Shown piece by piece: positions 24,425 to 34,897 of a stretch of DNA of 64,000 nucleotides. Position numbers and translations under genes: made by a program. The notes under the pieces are model-generated. The model had not been told where the DNA came from and did not search any database. It was given only the letters and a program-made list of their open reading frames with translations. The stretch lies in the NCBI RefSeq assembly GCF_019097595.1, contig NC_080710.1, forward strand, positions 10,718,780 through 10,782,779, read 5' to 3'. The first letter of the stretch is position 1; the number at the start of each line of letters is the position of its first letter. Source of the DNA: Hemibagrus wyckioides (lineage: Eukaryota > Chordata > Actinopteri > Siluriformes > Bagridae).

Positions 24425-24844
24425 CACCGATTAGCCATAACATTATGACCACTGACAGGTGGCATGAATAACACTGATTATCTCCTCATCATGGCACCTG
24501 TTAGTGGGTGGGATATATTAGGCAGCAAGTGAACATTTTGTCCTCAAAGTTGAAAAATCGGCAAGCGTAAGGATTTGAGCGAGTTTGGCAGTGGTCAGTA
24601 TCTACCAAAAGTGGTCCAAGGAAGTAACAGTGGTGAACCGGTGACAGGGTCATGGGCAGGCAAAGCGCATTGATGCACGTGGTGAGTGAAGCCTGGTCCG
24701 TGTGATCCGATCCAACAGATGAGCTACTGTTGCTCAATTACTGTGTATATTACTGTCAGAATACACAGTGCATGACAGGTCAGGGCTATTCTGGCAGCCA
24801 ACACAATATTAGGCAGGTGGTCATAATGTTATGCCTGATTGGTG
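24425..24844 (+). mobile_element. Short non-autonomous Tc1-like element (family C)
   Basis: A 420-bp internally deleted element. The ends are inverted repeats: CACCGATTAGCCATAACATT on the left, and a right end whose complement reads CACCAATCAGGCATAACATT. A TA precedes the left end; the right TA is altered. The inside keeps scraps of the same transposase 5' region as 23880-24195. The two neighbouring pieces may come from one locus with nested insertion. Confidence 0.75.
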
Positions 24845-25645
24845 AATATTCTACAAAAATGTTAAAATATTCTTACATTTGATTGTAATACAATCAAACT
24901 TATATAGTACATATTGTTATTGGTTGTTTTTGTTGTTGTTATTGTTGTTAATTACCTTTTTTTAATTATCGATCATTCAACTGTGAACTGAATCACCTAC
25001 TAATCCTGGAATAAAGGCATATCAACCATTATCAGTATGGACAGAATAAAAACTCATGATGTGCAGGCATTCCCAAAACATAGGTATATAGTCCCCAATA
25101 AAGCCTGTATTACATTTTTTAGGCTCTGCATAGTAAACTCTGTGAGCAAACTTAAAGTGTATCACCTGATGGGCCAGACTTTTTGATTAAATAAAAATAT
25201 TATGCCAAATAGTCTCCAAATCACATTCTACACCAATTACTCCAAGGTCTCTGGACCAGACTGAAAGAAAACCTATGGCAGGAGCTCTAAGCCCAGTGAA
25301 CACATTAAACAGATGAGACCAAACCCAGAGTTTATGTAAATTTCTGTAAATGTTGAAGCATGGGATGATTCTGTAACTGAGTATGTGCAGAGCGTAACCT
25401 ATGGTATAAAAAATAGGTTTTCCCAGGAAGAGAGAAAGAGTAACAAAGATCCTGAAAAGAGCATAGTATTTCAGAATTAAAAAGATCAGTCAGAGTATGG
25501 ACATTTTTTCTGACCAGAAAGAGGAAACAAATGGTTTAGAGCCTTTTAAGTAATGGTTGTGCCATATAGGAGAGAATTTATGATATTTACTGTTTGATTG
25601 TTTAATTAGATATAAAATCTGGGCTTACAGTAAGGAAAGCAGTGA
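24845..25645. other. Featureless spacer
   Basis: AT-rich spacer. I see no exon, RNA gene or clear transposon. Confidence 0.5.
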
Positions 25646-25649
25646 CTAA

Positions 25650-25965
25650 ATTTAAGTCAAGTCAATATTATTTGTTCGTATAGTGCTTTTAACATCGGAG
25701 AGGCTTATACCTATACCTAAGTTTATAGCTAATGAAGAAAATCTAGAGGCAACATTGCTAAGGACAAACTCTCTGATATGACAGGATTAGGAATCCCTGA
25801 GAAGAACCAGACTCAAAAGGAAAGCCATCCTCCTCTAAGTGACATTAATTTATAAATAATTATAATTATAAATAATTCCCTTATAAATGATCACAATTAC
25901 TGCTATTATAAATAATTCCCTTCTATAACTATGTGCTGTATTGTGCAATTGTGCTACCGGAAAAG
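25650..25965 (+). repeat. Fish interspersed repeat (SINE-like), copy 1
   Basis: Contains TATAGTGCTTTTAACAT, AGAAGAACCAGACTCAAAAG and a run of AATTATAAATAATTCCC. The same order of words occurs at 30585-30890, and the 5' part occurs in reverse at 56375-56580. This is a widespread non-coding repeat in catfish-like genomes as I remember it; its exact class is unsure. Confidence 0.6.
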
Positions 25966-27371
25966 AGGCGAGAAGCAGATGTTATTATGAAATCTGTGTA
26001 GCCAAAGGGTAGTAATATAGAAACTGGCAAGCCTTCCCATAGATTTCAATAAACACCTACACTATTAAAAAAGATGCCAGAAATCTTCGTCATTGCTTTC
26101 AATGACTAAGGAGAAATCTGTCTCTGTTCATATCTTGATAACCAACATACACATTGAACTTGGTGTATAACATGTCAAATAAAGCACTCTGCAAATTTAC
26201 AGAAGATTAAATTGCACAGCACCACAATATAGACTTTGGAGAAACTACTCTGCCCTTCTTCTGTTTGTAGTATCCGTCACCTGACAATCACCCACATGAA
26301 CAGCCTGACGATCACCATCAGATCACTGTGGATGGCTGTCAATGTTCTTCCTTGAATGGCATCAGGACTGCAATTTCTAAGAACAAGTTGCACTCAAGGC
26401 TCCATTTTGAACAGTTAATAATTTCACTTGCAGACTTTGTTGCTCATATTCATAGGTTAGATCATAGATTTCTTATTACAGAAATACAATTTTTGACACT
26501 AGTGTACAGTTATAGAAGGCAAATGATTTATAATCACACTATCTGGTGTCAGCTAGTGAAACTGTAATGAATTGAAATTGAATACTCTCAAATCAATAGT
26601 TACATTTTTGGAAAATCATTCTGTCAGTGTGTTTTCAAATACACATAAGCAAATAGTTTCAACATTGCATTAAATATATACAAGTATATTATTTGTGAAA
26701 CATTTACACACAGTAAGAAGAAATGTAAGATACGGTACATTGCCCTGGAATATTTTGTCATCCTCATAAATAAACAAACAAACACACAAATAAATAGTTT
26801 TTTTTATTCATTATATTTTAAATAATTCTGAAAAAAAAAACATTATAATAAAAAGAATAACACATACTAAATTATGGTGTTAGATTAAACAAATAGTGAT
26901 TTTGTAAACAAAACAAGAAAGCTGGAGATTGAGGTTTGCTCTCAAAAAGTCATGCTGGTAAGTGTATGTGGTGCCCTTTGATGGAAAAGTCTAAGTATAT
27001 TTGTGTCTTGCCTCAGTAGTTCAAAGCCCCTACTTAGACCTAGCCTCAGTGGCTATTATGGTTAGATATTAAATAGAGCAAAAGCTGTCCAGAAGATACA
27101 GGTTAAAACCCAGGCTCCTTTTATGCAAAAACACACTTACCATATCATTTCAGTTCTGTTTTTTTCCTATGAATTTCCTAGGTCTTGGCATTAATTTTAT
27201 CATGTGTGTGTGTGTGTGTGTAAGGTATTGCACAATTCCTTTGAAACTATGCAAATATTTACTGATGTCATATCTGAATACGGTGGTAGCCGTCATTTTT
27301 ACACCATAAAAACCCACTGACTTACATCTTTCAAATGAACCGTAAAGAAGCAGCTCAGGAACCTTCTCAAA
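25966..27371. other. Spacer and presumed promoter of the third CEACAM-like gene
   Basis: AT-rich, with a GT run at 27204-27221. The last 130 bases before the start codon hold an octamer ATGCAAAT (27249-27256) and a TATA-like CATAAAAA (about 27304-27311). No exon was seen; the open frame at 26328-26567 has no support. Confidence 0.45.
27249..27256 (+). promoter_or_regulatory. Octamer motif ATGCAAAT
   Basis: Exact POU/Oct-factor octamer about 116 bases before the start codon of the third CEACAM-like gene, followed about 50 bases later by a TATA-like CATAAAAA. Position and order are as in many lymphoid promoters, but an 8-base match can be chance. Confidence 0.35.
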
Positions 27372-30300
27372 ATGGAGTCTAAATTTTTCTGTTGCTTCAC
27401 CTTGATCATCACAAGCTACATAACAGGTATTTCTAGCATTAATATTCTAATATGTTTCAGTTCTTTTTCTAGCCATTATGTATTATTTTCAAAATGTTTG
27501 TTGATTATATATTGGGGTTATGGGGTAATGCATCTTCAAACCCATTTTTTTCTAGGCAAAATTTAAAAAATGAACTTATCAAATTTACTTGATATCTCTT
27601 ATACTTAATCCTTTGATAAATAAGACTAAAGATGTTCATGTAAAATGTTAGGGTTTTTTGTATTATAAGTTTTTTTTAAAGTAATTTATCTTTCACTTAG
27701 TAGTTTTGACATCATTTTGTGCTGGTACAAATATCATATAGAATAGAAGAACATGGGTTTCTCATGTGCATAAAGTTTTTTTTTTTGTGGTATATAGGTG
27801 ACATTAAACTACAGTGTAAACTACAGTTTAATAAGGTCACCTATACACCACAAAAAAAGTAAGTGGCCATTCTTGTACAGGCCTTCTTTCCCTATCTTGT
27901 TTTATCAATAGCAGTTCTTCATCAAGTCTAAGAATTATTTTTAGCTTATTACAGGCTCTAGGCAATAAATGTCCATCATGTAGGATACTTCTGTGCTGTT
28001 TCTTAGTCCTGACAACATAATAACCAGTGAAGATAATTACAAGCCATGAATTAGAACAAAAAAAAAGCATCACTCCATTCATCAAGATCAAAAATTTTCT
28101 TTTGCGATGTTTTTCTAGGCTTTTATTGCATCTAATTTCAGATTCAGATTGACTCAACCAAACTAAAACGTTAAACTTTTCCCCCGGATAAAGTCATTTG
28201 TCGAGTTGGCAGTGTGATTATAGGATCATTATTGTGCTGCGTGATGAAGTTCCTCTCAATTAATGTGTGTACATTTCTCTGTAAATTGTCAGACTGAATG
28301 TTTCTGTAGACTTCTGAATTCATTCTGCTACCATCAGGAGTTACATCATCAATAAAGATTAGTGAGAAAGATTAGTTCCAGATGCTGTAAACCGAAGCCA
28401 CCACCACCAGGTTTCACAGATGTGCATGTATGTTTGGGATCATGAGCAGATCCTTACTTTCTCCACATCTTTCTGTTACTTTGGTAGAAGGTTAATCTTG
28501 GTTCTCCAAATTTTGTGGCTCGTCTCTGTGTTTCTTTAAGATTTCCAACCTTGCCTTCTGATTCTTACTCTTGATGAATGGTTTACATCTTGTTGTATGG
28601 CCTCTATATTTCTGCTCTCAAAGTCTTCTTCAAATAGTGGATTCTGTTACCTTCATGCCTACCTGGTGGAAGTTGCTTCTGATTTCACTTACTGTTGTTT
28701 TTTTCATCACAGCTCTTCCAGTGTTTCTGTTATCAGGTGTTTTGTTTTCCTTTACCAACCTGCTTGCTGTCCGTTGCTCAGTACACCAGTGGTTCCAAGT
28801 TGTTGTATTTGCATTACCCATTATTTGCGTAATGCCTCTGATTGCTTTTCCTTTTTTTCTCAGCTTCAAAATGCTTTTCTCCTATAGACAGCTCTTCATG
28901 ATGGCTTACCCTTTTTAACAACAACTGTAGACTTTACAGTTGAAACCAAAGGCTGAAACCTAAAGTAAAGATTCAGAGCTATTAATTGTTTCATTGTTTA
29001 AAGTCCATTTGTCACATGGGGAGGTCTGATAAAAACGAATCTGCTTTGTGCTTTGTTCAGTCTATTTAAAAAATTATTTTGTTTTATCATTTTTTATGGT
29101 GTGTTAACTACCAGTTACCAAGTGCAATCATTATCATTTAATATTCACTTAAAGCTAGAGTTTACAGGATTTTTTGTTAATTTAAAATATATGCTAACAT
29201 TTTTAAGTCAAAAAGAAAAACACTCTCCAATATAATGTTCCTGAGCTGCTATGATTGACAAATAGTAGCCCAGTAACCCAGTAATTCAGTAATCCAGGAA
29301 GGGTTGACTCAGAATTTTCAACCAGATTTATTAGGAAATTTCTATGCATATGTCTTATGCCAGCTCTACTAGTAAAATATCATAATCATTCCCCATGTTC
29401 AGGCATGAAAGGATTCCAACTAGACTGTGATGGGCAGAAGCCGCAGCTTATCAGGAAAAAGAAAGAGAAAATGTAATGGTAGTCAGGTTTCCATTCATGT
29501 TTTCACTGTTGTAAAGTGAAAATGCATTTTTTTAAAAATTTTAAAAAAAATTTTAAAGTCTGTTATTATGCTATGAGAGGAAAAAAGCCTAGTTACTATC
29601 CTACATTAAAAATCTTCTATAGCAAGTAGCTTGTGGTAGTATTTTTCTACCAGGTGTGAAAACATCATTGCAAACCAGGGAAAGCAACATTGCTATTGTT
29701 CTAACAAATAATATACCTAAATATGTCCTCTTTCAGGTGTTACCTCTCTGACTTTGACTTCATCTGCGAATCCTCAGGCTGTTGGAGGAAATGTCACTCT
29801 TACTCTAAATCCTCTGATGAACATCACTATTGGCACTTGGTCCTTTAATGGGAACTTCATGTTGATCTGGTTCCCAAATCAACTTAGTGTGAATGAGAAT
29901 TACAAAGGGCGAATATCTTTTAACTTGTCCACAAATCAGATCACTCTGTATTCAGTACAAGTGAGTGATTCCGGACTGTATAAACTGCAAGGCATGGAGC
30001 CAAATTTAAATGTGGAACTTACACAGTCTGTCCAGGGTGAGTTTCCAAACACGAAGTTGAACTATGCTAGGACTCATTGGCGATATTTTGTTAATAAATA
30101 AATACACATATATTACAAGCAACGCACACAACAAAAGATTATGTTGTAAGATCATGTCAAAAAAAAACCTTTCAACCCGTTTCAACATGACATTGTTGCT
30201 CAACTAAAGTTTATGACAATGTAATGATTTCCATAGGCTAATAAATCAAATTTATCTCAGTGATTAATCATTAGGTTAGTTGTAAAAAAAAAAAAGTAAC

Positions 30301-33300
30301 ATGATTGTATTGGACACTTGATGGAACAAACCTGTCGAATGTGGGAATAGCTAATTGCAGGGTTAGGGTAAGGTTCTGTTGCAATAGCTGTTTTTATAGG
30401 AAATCCAATATTACCCTTAGTCACTTCAACTTGGTGAGTTCTGTGTCCCCGTTTCTGTCTTAATTATCACTAACAGACATATCAGAGACCTAAACATGAA
30501 TAAATGTATAGCAGGGAGGATGGAAAAATCTTTTTCATATATTTTCAATTTTAGATATTTTAACATGCAATTGATGAACAAATTAAATTTCGATTCAATG
30601 TTATTTATATTGTGCTTTTAACAGTAAGCATTGTCATAATGCAATTTATAGCAATATATACTTTCACAATATATACTATAAATTTAAATTTTAAAAGGAT
30701 CCCTAATGAGCAAACCAGAGGTCATAATGGCAAGGGAAACTCTCTGTGATGGCATGAAGAAGAAATCTTGAGAAGAACCATACTCAAAAAGAAACCCATG
30801 CTGGGTGACACTGGATAGTATGATTATAAATAAATTCCCTTCCATAATCTTGTACTATATGGTCGAAAAGTGCAATTGCATAACCACGAAATTCATTCTA
30901 GTTATAATATGAACTCTATCTTATTGAAGTTATCCACTGATGAAGTGCAAAACTGCTCATGGCAAATAGCTGTCCAAAGCCATCTTGTAATTAATGTACA
31001 AATTTATGACCATAGGAGAAAAAAAAAAGATTATCCATACTGAAATATTCTCTAAATGTTTTAAAACCATATGCTTTTAGTCATCTTTTATTGTTCAGTG
31101 TTCTCTGTCAATGTTCAGCATAGGATGTATGCTAAACTAAAAATGTCTTTTTTTTCTTACCATCAGTGCCAATCACAAATGTGTCTCTGACAGTAAGTAA
31201 GACAAATCTGGTGGAGTTTAATGGCAGTGTCGTGTTCACCTGCACAGGCAGTGGCACACTGTTAGCGATCACATGGTATAATGATAGCTCTGTGGTCACC
31301 GCAGCCAATAATCAAGTATATATTAATGGAAGTAGTCTCATTATTAGCAATGTAACAAGATACGACAGTGGGCCTTTCCGCTGTTCTGTGGCGAATGGCA
31401 TCAGTAATGGAACAAGCAGGTCAATTTCCCTTGATGTCAGCTGTGAGTATAGCGTTATACATATCTTCATATACATAATATATTAAATATGTATTCAAGA
31501 AAAATTGTGCTCATATGTGACTTTTATTTCTTCTTAACTATCTAGATGGTCCCTTGTCCACTAGGATTTCTGGCCCAGCCATAGCAGAAGTAGGTTCTAA
31601 TGTGACACTAAATTGCTCTGCTTCCTCTCAACCTGCCAGTCAATACAGCTGGTTTTTCCAAGGTTCTAAAGTGGCAGAGGGCTCTGTGTATCAGGGTTAC
31701 TCTCTTTCACTAAACAGCAGTGGAGAATACACTTGCCTAGCCCACAATAATATCACAGGAGGAAACAGCAGTGCTACATGGAACTTAACTGTCATTGGTA
31801 GGTCTTGACCTCTAGGTTCCTGACCTTTGCTATTCTACCTATAAGTTGTCACATCAACAGAAAACAGATACTCTTCTGTTACATATTTGTGTGCACTTAG
31901 ATATTTTAAATTATTTCTATGCTCTTTCTAATTATAGTGTTATCAACTGTGTTGTTTTGTCTTCAGTGGGTATTTCCTCAGTGGTGGTGACTCCCAGTAC
32001 TCTCAGCCCTCTGGCCTCTAAGGATATGCAGCTCTTCTGTAATGTGACTGGCTCCTTTAACACCATCCAGTGGCTAAAAGACAACCAGCCTTTAAATACT
32101 GCAGCCACAAAATCCATGTACATAAATGGCACCACTGTAGATTTCCAGCCTCTGCAGATCACTGACGATGGATCATATACGTGTGTTGCCACAAATGCTT
32201 TTCGACCACATGTTAGCCTGCCGTTTATTCTAATAGTTAATTGTAAGTGACTTGTGCTTTTATCACGGTGAATCTTATGTTGTCATATTATCATGTTAAA
32301 GTATGAAGAAAGACATTTCTGGGCACTCACACGATTTCATCCTTATTAATATGCATGCGGTGTATGTCGCAATCTGGCAAAACAAGTCAAATGATGAATT
32401 CTGAATTCCGGCCAGCAATATACTTTGAAATTCATACTTTAAGAAAAGATAACTATGCTGTATTTTAGCAACACTAGATGGAATGTGTTCCTTTAGGTAA
32501 CTTTATAGCATTGCTTTGGCGGCCTGCAAAGATTACATCAGGTACAGAGGCAGTTTAACAAACCCAGTGGTAAATGCAGTTTGAACTGATCTAAAAATCT
32601 TCCTAGCTGAGTGTAATTTGCTTTATGATTTTATTATTTCTAATGATTTAATTATATGTTATAGTAGAATGGATATGAACCTAATCGACTGTTTGTAATC
32701 AGATAGAGGATACCCAAGTTTAAATGCCACAAGTGCCTTTTATTTCAGGTATTTAAAATCAGATGTGGATAAAGCTGGCACTTGTATTAAATACCTTATA
32801 AAATCATGAGTCATTTCCCCTTGTAAAGACATATACAATATACATAGAATACTAGAAAAATGTTCAGATTTTCAATTACATAAAGCCATGGCAAGGTTTA
32901 TTGAACAACAAATTTTGCCTGACTGCAAGTTTTTTGTGTTAAACAGATGGGCCAGTGGATGTGACTATAACAGCTGACATCAAGGCTGCCACTATCTTAA
33001 TGTGCAATGCAAAGTCTCAGCCACCAAGTGTTTACCACTGGCTGTTCAACAACACTGTCATTAAAGAGGATGCTATTTTAATTTTACCTCTAATGCCTCC
33101 TCTGGGTTATAATTACACCTGTGTGGCCATAAACCCTCTGACCAACGACACACTGTCTACTTCCTATGTTATTTCAGGTGAGCAGAGCATTTCCACAATC
33201 AAATAGCTGATCTTTAGGGTTAGGAGAAAGTCTATATGAGTTTATTAATAAATATTATATTATATTTTACTGTTATAATATATTGGTATCAAATCTGAAA

Positions 33301-33431
33301 TTGTGATGATGACTGATGACTTATGTTGTTATTTTCCAGAACGTAATGCAGCAGCCCCTCTTCAGACTAGCATGTTGCTGACTGCCTTGTGTGCTCTAGT
33401 TCTTTTATTAATGTTGATGAAGCCCTTCTGA
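27372..33431 (+). CDS. CEACAM-like protein, N + four C2 domains, probably GPI-anchored
   Basis: Seven coding exons join in frame: 27372-27426, 29737-30036, 31167-31442, 31546-31797, 31967-32242, 32947-33177, 33340-33431 (493 residues). Order: signal peptide (1-18), N-type IgV domain without cysteines but with the SDSGLY motif (19-118), C2 domains at about 119-210, 211-294, 295-386 and a shorter one at 387-463. A 30-residue end follows (ERNAAAPLQ, then a hydrophobic run, then MKPF). The small residues Asn-Ala-Ala-Ala before a hydrophobic C-terminus and the lack of a tail fit GPI attachment; a very short-tailed membrane helix is the alternative. Many Asn-x-Ser/Thr sites suggest heavy glycosylation. 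All joins are phase 1. By family it is a cell-surface adhesion molecule, with no signalling tail of its own. Confidence 0.85.
27780..27858. repeat. 79-base hairpin in intron 1 of the third CEACAM-like gene
   Basis: Outer arms 27780-27802 and 27836-27858 pair over 23 bases with one mismatch (arm core GGTATATAGGTGAC). Inner arms 27803-27814 and 27821-27832 continue the stem at 10 of 12 positions, leaving a loop of about 6 bases. Length and shape are like a pre-miRNA or a tiny MITE. Confidence 0.85.
28190..29015 (-). mobile_element. Degenerate Tc1-like transposon (family D)
   Basis: Minus-strand remnant in intron 1 of the third CEACAM-like gene. Recognisable non-coding words of a fish Tc1 family include TGTTTCTGTAGACTTCTGAA, GGTTTCACAGATGTGCATGT and GATCATGAGCAGATCCTTAC. 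Several stops and gaps destroy the transposase; open frames on the + strand here are shadows. No clear terminal repeats remain. Confidence 0.7.
30585..30890 (+). repeat. Fish interspersed repeat (SINE-like), copy 2
   Basis: Same word order as 25650-25965: TATTGTGCTTTTAACAGTAA, CCCTAATGAGCAAACCAGAG, GGCAAGGGAAACTCTCTGTG, then GAGAAGAACCATACTCAAAA. It lies in intron 2 of the third CEACAM-like gene. Confidence 0.6.
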
Positions 33432-34524
33432 GCTGCTAACTGAAGCCTGCTAACTGACATGCGAATCTACTGTATTGTGCATTCCCCTCTGCACCTTACT
33501 TACTAAGTCTAGCACATTACTTTTTATTATCCACACTACCATTCTGAGGCCTAGAATAAAGCCAGATATTTAAATATGTTTTAGTGAAGCAGGATAATAA
33601 TAAGCATGTTGAACTTTGAATTCCTGAACAAGTCACACATTATCTTTCATCATGCAGTGAGCTCTTGGGTATGATGGTTGTTTCATTAGAGCCATAAATA
33701 ATGACAGGCAACTGGATGACTAAGCGCTGTTTTCCTAGAAAATTCTCATTGACTCCACATACAAAAATGTAGAGATCTGGGTGCCAAAAGGACAAGTCTC
33801 TGCCTATTCACATCTCAGTTTATTGCAATGCAAATCAACCATCAACCATGTCCTGCTATTACCTCTGTCAGTAATGCACATTAATTTTGTCAGGACAGGA
33901 ATGATGTCAGAATGATCATTGATTACACAAATTCTCATTTTTTTCTAATTATCATTATTTGCTGCCATGTTTACAAATTATACTAGCTCTACTTGTTAGA
34001 CTATTTTCTTACATTTTATAGATAATTAATTCACTAGATTCACTAAATCACTATCATGTTCTTCTTCAAATCTTTAAAATTCCTCATTATATACCCCTCA
34101 TACTAATATTGATACTTTATTTACTGCTACTTTTTAACAAACATGTATCATGCAAACTTTTATTTAAAATACTTTTCGTTTTGGTTAATTGAAGATAATC
34201 CACAGAGACTGAATGATACTGATTTATAAGTTTTAATGAGATTTGACTGGATTACACTGTAATAAAGCACAGCTAATGCATAATTTTATAACAAAAATAT
34301 CATCAGAAGGCACTTTGTGAAACTTGTATCTATATTCTACAAGCAATCTGTATACCGGTACATTTTTATGCTATAATATATGAAATAAATGATTTATGGT
34401 ATTAACAGCACCTTTCCAAATGCTATATCTTGGATTAGATTAAAGAATTTAATAAAAAGCAATGCTCTTCAGAGTAGAAAATGGTAAATACTGATGCCAG
34501 CTAGAAGGTGTGCTGGAAAAATGA
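33432..34524. other. 3' UTR and convergent spacer
   Basis: Holds the candidate polyadenylation signal AATAAA at 33555-33560 for the third CEACAM-like gene, 124 bases after its stop. The rest is AT-rich and lies between that gene and the oppositely oriented chemokine-like gene. No further exon was seen. Confidence 0.55.
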
Positions 34525-34825
34525 TTATATCGGGGTACTAATGTGTTTGGTCTTTTTCTTGTTTTTCAAAAGGTAATTCTTGCAATCTTTGTACTTGTTA
34601 ATGCCTCCCTTAATGCACTGGGCCTTTTCTTCCTGATTGAGTCCATCTAAGAAAGGATAAAGAGCATCGGTATTAATAACAGACACCAACAACAAAGAGT
34701 AAAAGGGAAAGTTTGAAAAATGGAAATACACAAGTGCCATCACAAAGCCCCATTGTTTAAAGGGTGTGGTTTTTACTTGTCATTTTGCATGAACTTACTG
34801 TTTCTTTGTGCGAGTGTGTGTGTGC

Positions 34826-34897
<72 letters not shown>

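Noticed and set aside
28571..28918. Hydrophobic plus-strand open frames
   Set aside because: They are antisense to a degenerate Tc1-like element (family D).
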